From: Paraspadella gotoi
Lineage: Eukaryota > Chaetognatha
Assembly (NCBI GenBank): GCA_051294375.1
Contig: CM119265.1
Location: 11,099,818 to 11,163,817 of the forward strand
Direction: 5' to 3'
DNA length: 64,000 nucleotides
The notes beneath the pieces were generated by a model. The model ran no database searches. It saw only the letters and a list, made by a program, of their open reading frames with translations, and was not told where the DNA came from. Below, piece after piece: positions 57,701 through 64,000 of the stretch. Each line of letters begins with the position of its first letter. Within the stretch, counting starts at the first letter, position 1. Position numbers and translations under genes: made by a program.

Positions 57701-60034
57701 TGGGAGCCGGATTCGTTCAGAGAAATGTAAAAACAAAATAACCAAAACAAAAACAAAAAACGAGAGTGAAGACCTAAAGGCTTCGGATTTGGGAAGGTTG
57801 TCGATGCTGTCGAACCAAGTGGCGGGAAATCCGTGGCGAGTCGAGTAAGGAACTCCGTCTTTGATTATCGCTGTACCAAACAAAAATTATCAATGCATTT
57901 CTTCTAACTTTCAGGTACTTTCACTCTTCCCAGTGATCTTTATATTTTCTTATTGCTTCCACAAATTCTCTCTCTGTCTCTCTCCCTACTCTTACTGTCA
58001 TCGTTCTCTGCGACGAGGTGACTCCCGGTGTCGAGTTGCTGCATCTGCATCCGCCGCATGGTTTGGCTCAGTTCGATCAGCGCGAGTTCGAGATTCGAGG
58101 TCATGTCGGGGAATCGGGCGAAGACGCGACAGGCGTCGTCGAGGAGTGTCCCGCGACCTGGGCCGAGTTCGATCAGGCGGACGCGCTCTTGATGTTGCAA
58201 AAGAGTGGAAGGATAAAGAGTGGGTTAAGAAACACGAGTAATTTCTAGTTGAAAAAAAAATTCATGCAAATACAATTCATTTGTTATTTATAGATATTTA
58301 TAAAACAGGAAAATGTCGCTTCTTTGAAAGATATCAGCACCGTCCAAACCGATAGAAGGAAAGGCTAAAAAGCGAGCTTATCTCGCGACCGTAGCTAGCC
58401 TATCGCCAAGTACCCAACAAAAACCGCAGCGTCGCTCTCTCGCGTAATTTATGGAACTGACTAAATAAACCCGACCCGTTCCCCGAACCCTGTCAAAAAT
58501 GGACGACTACTACGAGACCTGGTGGTTCTGGACCGTCATGCTTTTCGTCCTCCTAGTACTTCCTGTCTGCACTCTCTGTTTTTTCTTTGAAATCGCTAAC
58601 GAGGAAGTCAGGAGAAAGAGAAGGTAATGGGAATCTGAAGTTAACTATATTATTACTCGATATAACTTTTTTGACGATAACTTCAGCCAAGAAGGAAAGC
58701 CTATTTTATTAACATTCATCGTGAGACGAGGGAGCAACGCGGAGGAAACCAGTCAAGCAAACAAAGAATTGGTTAGTTAAAAAAAAATTAAACAAAATTT
58801 TGAGTTATAGAAAAAAACGGGTTTAACGAAATAGGGAGTTCGCCTTAATTTGTTTAGATTGGGATTGCAATTGTCGAAGCGAGGCCGGCACGGCGGAAGA
58901 ATTGATGATTTTCGAAATTTTCTTCTATGTATTCTTTAAATCAACTATATATATTCGATGAAATAAAACATTCAAAGTTTCAATTTCGTTAAACCGGTTT
59001 TCTTTTTATAATAGTGTTTAACTTTTTAATTCAAAATAGAAAATTAAAAAAGAAAGATTTATCCCAGTTGGACAAACACATGGAAGCCGTCGCCATCGTG
59101 GCTGAAGTAGAAGAAGGGAAACCATTGGTGGTTGAAGGTCGCATGTGAACCCGAATCGCCAAGTTCGCAGGCGAGAAGGGAGCGAAACAAAAACCCCAAA
59201 TCATAAACTCCCGTCTCGGAAAGAGAAAAGCAATTCCCTCGTTTATGGATTAAAACATTTAATCCGATAATCGACAATCGACGGGAGAAAAATCTTTCCC
59301 CAACATCGAACCGTAAAAGAGAAAGAAATCCGCGACGTTGTTACATTTGTAAACTTCATTTACATTAAAAGCCCCGAGTCTATGAATTCGATCTCCTACA
59401 AATGGTTCGCTTCTAGTCAATGACTGTTAAATCCAGGAAATGCGCGGAAAAAAAAAAATCTTAGTGACAACGCAGTTGCTATCTCCTTCACCTCCTCTTT
59501 ATCCCACCCTCCACCCCAACTCACCCGGCGAACCGGCGTTCACCCATTCGTTGACGAACCAGACGGCGACGAGTTCGCCGAACATCTGCGAGATTTCCGG
59601 CGAGGTGATGTAGTCGCCGGCGACGCCGAAGACGTCGCCCGCCTCGTAGTAGCCGGAGTCGGGGTGCGTGAGGATCTCGCTCATGTAGGCAGCCACCGAC
59701 AAGGGCCCCGTAAACTGAGCAGCGATAATTGCATTTCTATTACATTTTTTAATCTGACAAAAAAATCCGCGCGGCGCTCGAGGTTCTTCACTTTAATTCT
59801 CCTCTCGATCGACTCCACCAACTGAGTCTTCGTCGACTTGGCTCTCGTCGTCGTCGTCGCCGCCGCGGGGGCGCCATGGCTCCAAGACGGAGTCCACTTT
59901 GAGTGAACAATCATCGACGGGCTACACAACGTCAGAGATTGACGAAAGCGTTTCGGAGGAAGACGAAGGGACGAGCGGAGGGACGCGAAGAGAGGCGCGC
60001 GAAAGGTGAGCGACGGCAACGCCATCGCCATCAT
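51735..60034 (-). CDS. NDUFAF7: Mitochondrial protein arginine methyltransferase NDUFAF7
   Basis: Nine exons give 466 residues: 60034-59792, 59714-59525, 58187-57996, 57870-57774, 57696-57568, 52917-52677, 52571-52455, 52004-51929 and 51850-51735, all in phase. NDUFAF7 dimethylates NDUFS2 during complex I assembly in the matrix. The R/S-rich N-terminus fits a presequence. Family blocks include [20 protein letters not shown], the SAM-binding [53 protein letters not shown] and [10 protein letters not shown]. The C-terminus is shorter than in human. Intron 2 hosts a small gene on the opposite strand; intron 5 (4.65 kb) holds a fold-back repeat and an envelope-like relic. Confidence 0.93.
52918..54528. 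other. AT-rich part of NDUFAF7 intron 5
   Basis: No exon, no recognised element. Simple (TTGA/ATTA)n runs at 53400-53540. Confidence 0.5.
54529..55250. repeat. Fold-back element with inverted arms and (GA)n/(CT)n
   Basis: 54541-54735 is the reverse complement of 55005-55195 in order: AATGTACATTGTTCGACTC, TTTTGAACATTAGTTTG, (GA)n, GTGGTCAGATGTGAGGACAG, AAAGTAGGGA. The loop is about 270 bp. Each arm carries a hammerhead-like core; the right one is better kept. Related to the repeat at 46.7 kb. Confidence 0.7.
55149..55190 (+). ncRNA. Hammerhead-ribozyme-like core
   Basis: CTGATGA (55149-55155), stem II GACTC…GAGTC (5 bp, 11-nt loop) and GAAAC (55178) match the invariant hammerhead core. TTGTACAT follows as possible stem III. 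Stem I partners were not found within about 30 nt. The left arm (minus strand, about 54562-54595) has a damaged version. Confidence 0.55.
55251..55970. other. AT-rich stretch of NDUFAF7 intron 5
   Basis: No gene or named repeat. The phrase TTCCGACAAGAATGA (55833) and flank are the complement of sequence near 54285, so the fold-back homology may extend outward in diverged form. Confidence 0.4.
55975..57415 (-). repeat. Palindrome-ended family copy, split by an insertion
   Basis: 55975-56207 and 57345-57415 together match 37420-37915. The break occurs after GACATGATATA, and the rest (TGCCCGA…GATTGAGGGGGCGGACC) resumes after 1.1 kb that hold the envelope-like relic. Confidence 0.7.
56230..56891 (+). 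pseudogene. Envelope-glycoprotein-like relic of a retroelement
   Basis: Coding traces run through three frames with shifts near 56625 and 56815. The first part has the look of a glycoprotein ectodomain ([38 protein letters not shown]). The second has [20 protein letters not shown], and the third a transmembrane stretch [18 protein letters not shown] with a Cys-rich cytoplasmic end and TGA at 56889. This order fits the C-terminal half of envelope proteins in env-bearing LTR elements of invertebrates. It is not functional. An AATAAA lies at 57277 and no LTR or pol is present in this insert. Confidence 0.5.
58499..58780 (+). CDS. Small single-pass membrane protein, unknown function
   Basis: Two exons (58499-58623, 58687-58780) give 72 residues. 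The ATG is in good context (AAAATGG). Residues 8-30 ([19 protein letters not shown]…) form a transmembrane helix after an acidic YYETWW start. A basic EVRRKRR follows and then a polar C-terminal tail ending at TAA 58778. The donor AG|GTAATG and acceptor AACTTCAG (58686) keep phase; unspliced reading would stop at once after AGG. It sits inside NDUFAF7 intron 2 on the opposite strand and is the only plus-strand cellular gene here. The family is not recognised. Support comes from codon look, splice sites and composition only. Confidence 0.5.
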
Positions 60035-60311
60035 CTTGTCTCCAACAACGGCGACGATTATGGTATTTATATATAAGTTATCACAGATGTCATTTTTTAG
60101 GTAATTTTAGAGTAATTGATTATCATTGTCATATTAAATATTTCCAAATACGCCTACGTATTAAATTGGGAGAAAATAAATTGTAGAAAAGATTACCGGC
60201 ATCAAAAGGTTTTAAAGGTCCCTTTTTGTGTTTGACAAATAACGCTAGCAGATAATTGAAAATCCGATCGGTTTCAAGTAATTTCTGGGACCGGATAGTA
60301 TATAGTGTATA

Positions 60312-61790
60312 CAGAAGGCTTCATATTATAAAATGTGGTACTATGGCAACAGCCGGGTTGCCTGTGATGCCCATTGGGATGGGGCATTCACTGTTGGCTT
60401 TGGGGGCTTCCGACCCTCAGTGACGCCTCCAGTCACTGGCGCGGTTACCCTAGGACGGTCTCGCTTTGCCAACGCAGAGGGAAGTCGTTAGGACTGTGGA
60501 TGGAACACTACGCTTGGGATGGTGTGTCCCCTCTGAGCCAATGGATTTGGCTGAAGGATGGTGGACGTGAGGCGGTGTGAATAATATACCCCACAGGATC
60601 CCGGGCCAAGACATCACTCAGGTTCCTCAAGCCTGAGAGGTGTCTGACAAGACTGTTACCATAGTGGGAGAGAGAGAGAGAGAGCGCGAGTTGTGGGGGC
60701 ATAGGCGTTTGTCGTAGCGTACCCCAGGGGCATAGGCGTTTGTCGTAGCGTACCCAAAGTCGCAGGGCATAGGCGTTTTCGTAGCGTACCCTGAGAAGGT
60801 TGCGTGTTCGATAGTAGGGCTCACCACTTATGGCAACAGCCGGGTTGCCTGTGATGCCCATTGGGATGGGGCATCTCACTGTTGGCTTTGGGGGCTTCCG
60901 ACCCTCAGTGACGCCTCCAGTCACTGGCGCGGTTACCCTAGGACGGTCTCGCTTTGCCAACGCAGAGGGAAGTCGTTAGGACTGTGGATGGAACACTACG
61001 CTTGGGATGGTGTGTTCCCCCTCTGAGCCAATGGATTTGGCTGAAGGATGGTGGACGTGAGGCGGTGTGGAATATACCGCCATAGTACCCCTTTTTTGTG
61101 ACCAGAATCTGTTCCCACCAAAGTACTTGATCGAATTTTATGAAATTTTACATATACAGTCCTAATGACGATATAAATGGAATTATCGAGGCAAATTTTA
61201 ATATTCAACCCTTGACAAGAGATACAGGGTCCTGGGGCTGGACCCCTGGGGGGCCAAAAAAGGCTAAACATTTTTTTCTTATATTTTAATATTTTTTAGT
61301 AGCATCAGGTGCATTGAAGTCTTAAACATGTAAAAAAAACATTTTAGAACTAAAATTGATAAATTTTCAATAATTAAGCATTGTTTGAAGATGCAAGGGT
61401 CATCGTTTTACTTCCAATTTTCCAAAATTATTCCAAATCTGAATTGAACAGCTGATGTTTAGAAGATGAAAATTAAGGTGAACTAACATTTTTGAGGTAA
61501 TAAATAGGTTTTTGTGGAAGAGTAAACGTCTGTGCAACTGTTCAAAACAAAAATATTTGAAAAAATTAGAAAAAATTTTTGACCATTTTTTGCCCCAATG
61601 GGTGACCCCCCAGAGTGCCCATATCTCGGCTCAGGGGTCAATTATTGAAATTCGCCTCGATATTTTTATTTGTATTCACATAGGGATCGTTCATTCCAAA
61701 TTTCAATAAATTTGGTCCAGTAGTTTTCTTGGAACGTGTTCTGGTAAAAAAAAAATGGGTACCACATTTTATAATATGAAGCCTTCTGTA
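60312..61790. mobile_element. TA-flanked TIR element, complete copy with nested units
   Basis: Both ends carry CAGAAGGCTTCATATTATAA (60312 and, inverted, 61790), flanked by TA (60310-60311, 61791-61792). Two copies of the 265-bp TATGGC unit are nested on the left. The inner arms (GTACCCCTTTTTTGTGACC; TGGTCCAGTAGTTTTC) match the 13.3 kb and 1.3 kb elements. It lies 276 bp upstream of the NDUFAF7 ATG. No transposase. Confidence 0.8.
60690..60800. repeat. Three-unit minisatellite GGGCATAGGCGTTTGTCGTAG
   Basis: GGCATAGGCGTTTGTCGTAG followed by CGTACCC recurs three times (near 60698, 60730 and 60768) between the two nested TATGGC units, after a short (GA)n run. Confidence 0.8.
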
Positions 61791-61792
61791 AC

Positions 61793-63010
61793 TAAGAGAA
61801 AATTAGCTACCTCTGCTTGGCTTCGCATGGCCGAGCGGAATGGATTATAAATAAAAACGAAAAATGCACGGAAAAATATGAATAAAAGTTTAACTTTAGG
61901 ACCAGTATAGCTTTGTATGGCACTGACAAGAAAGACTTTTTGTTTCGCGTCATTAAAAACAATTCGTAAGAGGCAATGCATGCAGACTTGCAGAGGTTCT
62001 TGCAACCTTGTTTATGAGCAATTTACGAGAGAGCTAATATCAGTTTATTTTTAATATATTTTTATGCCGCTCTCTGGAGGACGATATCAATATTCACTTG
62101 CAAAAAAAACGTTTTTAAATTCCTACTATGGTTTCCGAGATATAGTCATAAACGTCAGCCTTGAAAAGCAAAATTTGTCAAAATATAATTTTCGAGTTTC
62201 TTCTTAGATTTCTGACGCGCAAGTACTAACTATTTAAAAGAAAGAAAACGTTTTGCTGATTTCTTCCAGCATAATACATAAATGAGTAAGACGATGGGTA
62301 CACCTGAAAGTGATATGTCTCTAGAAAACGGAAAATTTTTCTTTAGGTTTTATTTTGAAATTTAGGTAATGTACCAATTTGATAAATTGAGAATGAGATA
62401 CTCCCCCCCTTTGCCGAAATTTTTATTTAACAAAGATTTGCAATGCGTACGGTACGCGAAGCGTAGAGTGTCCTTTTTCCAGGGATGAAATAACTCTTCT
62501 ATTTTTACGTCCAATGAGCTGATATTTTAACATTAAATAGTCTCAACGTAGGTTTATTGCCCATTGGGTTAAAATTTAAATCGGACAATTCTAAACCACT
62601 TAAAAATAGGCCCCCCCAAAAAAAAAATTAAAAGTTGCATACAATTGAAACGTTCTTTGAACTATTTTCCACTTCATTGATAGGGAAGCCAGGTACTCTG
62701 GGAGTGAATAAACGAGACTGTGAGAGAGTCTTGATTGAAAGCTTGCAGGGACCTGCTATGTCATTATCTTGTAAGAGTGATGGAGGCCTTAAACCACCAA
62801 AGCCTGTCCAAAGTCAGGGGCAAGATAGCTTATTTATTAAATGAATGGATAATTTTTATATTTCTGAGACGGCAAGCTCTGTAACTCGAGTAGAAATGAT
62901 AATTTGAAAGCGAGTTTTTGTCTTGTTATCGAGGACTCATATGGCTACTCCCCCTTCGGTAAGCCATTGCTCTACGACCACTTTTGGGACATAGCAGTTT
63001 ATTGTAAAAG
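61793..63010. other. Unassigned AT-rich stretch
   Basis: No gene that I can support. A 69-codon frame at 62635-62844 has a plausible composition but no recognised domain and no splice partners. Confidence 0.4.
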
Positions 63011-63015
63011 TTTAC

Positions 63016-63089
63016 CTTGAGTGGGATTCGAATCCTACCATTCCATTCTGCGTCGAAGTCTTAGTTTTTAACTACTCGGCCATCTCGTT
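63016..63089 (-). pseudogene. tRNA-Leu/Ser-like relic
   Basis: The minus strand has a fine A box (GATGGCCGAGTAGTTAA, about 63081-63065) and B box GGATTCGAATCCC (63035-63023), as in Leu or Ser tRNAs with a long variable arm. The anticodon stem and the acceptor stem (ACGAGA against CTCAAG) do not pair properly, so it is a pseudogene or SINE head. Confidence 0.55.
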
Positions 63090-63139
63090 ATTTAAAAAAA
63101 AAAAAAATTCAAAATCCTAAATATAAATTTTTTTTTTCT

Positions 63140-63560
63140 TTTTAGTCAGATCTGCTTTCAGCAGATTCTGACTCTATAATTCACTTTGTCAGTCCCTCAG
63201 TCTTGTCGGGCATTCACTTATATCATGTCAGAACATCGAATTATAATAAATTATGCAAAAAAATGATGTCCATCTGTCCGTCCCACCTTAGCAAAAAGCA
63301 CTAATTACTCGTGATTTGATGGATGGATTGGAATGAAATTTTGTGTGTGGGTAGGGAAATTTGTAATTAAGCTGGATATGAAGTTTCAATGGAATCGTCC
63401 AAGTGGAAATGAGTTTGAATGGAAAAAAAAATTTACTATTTGAACACCAATTACTCAGGAGTGGATGGGGCGATTGACTTGAAATTTTGTATGTGGGTAG
63501 AAAAGTGTGTGATTAAGCTGGAAATCAAGTTTCGATGGAATCGTTTCGAGTGGAATTTTA
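63140..63560 (+). repeat. Palindrome-ended family, plus-strand copy
   Basis: GTCAGATCTGCTTTCAGCAG (63147) starts the copy. The TCCATCTGTCCGTCCC block and two units with TGGATTGGAATGAAATTTTG follow. Confidence 0.7.
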
Positions 63561-63879
63561 AAACGGTTTTTTGCAAGTGAATATTGACATCATCCTCCAG
63601 GGACTGGCATAAAAATATATAAAAAATAAATTAAAACTAACTCCTATGAGTTATCTAGTACAAATCCTTGTTGGATCCAAATGAGTTCGATTTTAAGCGA
63701 AAGTTGATCGGTTTGAAGCGTGATTTTCGCGATCCTTTTTTGGCCATAACTTTTGAACGGATAATCCATTTTTGATGAAATTTCGAATGTAGATAATATT
63801 TAAAATTTCCTATCGATTGGCACCAAATTTATTTAAAAATACTTGTTTAGAAACGATGGACACCCCCAGAATTAATTAT

Positions 63880-63945
63880 TTTTGATGATATCACGATAAC
63901 ACAAAAGGATTTAAAAGACTTTCAATCAATCATTTATATCCAAAC
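63880..63945. repeat. Fragment matching NDUFAF7 intron 6
   Basis: GATATCACGATAACACAAAAGGATTTAAAAGACTTTC (63887 on, split here by two mismatches) matches 52613-52670, which lies between NDUFAF7 exons 6 and 7. Orientation is the same and homology stops just where exon 6 begins in the gene. Confidence 0.7.
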
Positions 63946-64000
63946 CACTAAAGAAAAAGTGCAATTATAAAGGGTGCATATTGAGTAAATAATACTTTTT

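Noticed and set aside
63016-63089. Functional tRNA-Leu or tRNA-Ser gene
   Set aside because: A and B boxes are good, but acceptor and anticodon stems do not pair.

Overview
The window is nuclear DNA of an invertebrate animal. The genes are animal ones (RAB9, OSTF1, ARPC3, AGGF1, a DNAJC4-like J-protein, CCS, a mitochondrial release factor, NDUFAF7 and a SYCP1-like coiled coil). They have GT-AG introns, GC-rich exons and very AT-rich introns. The phylum cannot be fixed from sequence alone. There are two assembly gaps (27733-27757 and 38166-38265).

Layout. Nine of the ten cellular genes are on the minus strand. In transcription order from the right they are NDUFAF7 (60034-51735), SYCP1-like (51549-48580), ARPC3 (48333-45941), OSTF1 (45507-44368), MTRF1L-type release factor (44003-29318, with one 12.8 kb intron), RAB9 (17674-6720, with one 10.2 kb intron), AGGF1 (6266-3297), DNAJC4-like (3086-2445) and the first exon of CCS (2278-1980). 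Stop-to-start gaps are mostly 170-450 bp. Several genes have a pyrimidine-rich AG just upstream of the ATG. In three cases this AG lies 135-136 bp after the previous stop codon, which hints at polycistronic transcription with spliced-leader addition. One small plus-strand membrane-protein gene (58499-58780) sits in NDUFAF7 intron 2.

The long introns and intergenic stretches are full of repeats. A degenerate tyrosine recombinase lies at the left edge. A TA-flanked inverted-repeat element occurs at 1.3, 13.3, 20.3 and 60.3 kb. A hAT-like element with an 8-bp target duplication and a TTAA-flanked MITE are also present; both can be compared with empty sites in the window. Other repeats are a family with a 29-bp terminal palindrome and 172-bp internal units, (GA)n-rich families, fold-back elements with hammerhead-ribozyme-like cores, a 649-codon Gag-like ORF with a PPPY motif, LTR-like pieces and an envelope-like pseudogene.

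A 6.98 kb tandem duplication (12521-19500 and 19501-26478) carries RAB9 exons 1-2. The second copy is full of one-base indels and looks unpolished or misassembled. No CRISPR, rRNA or intact tRNA was found.
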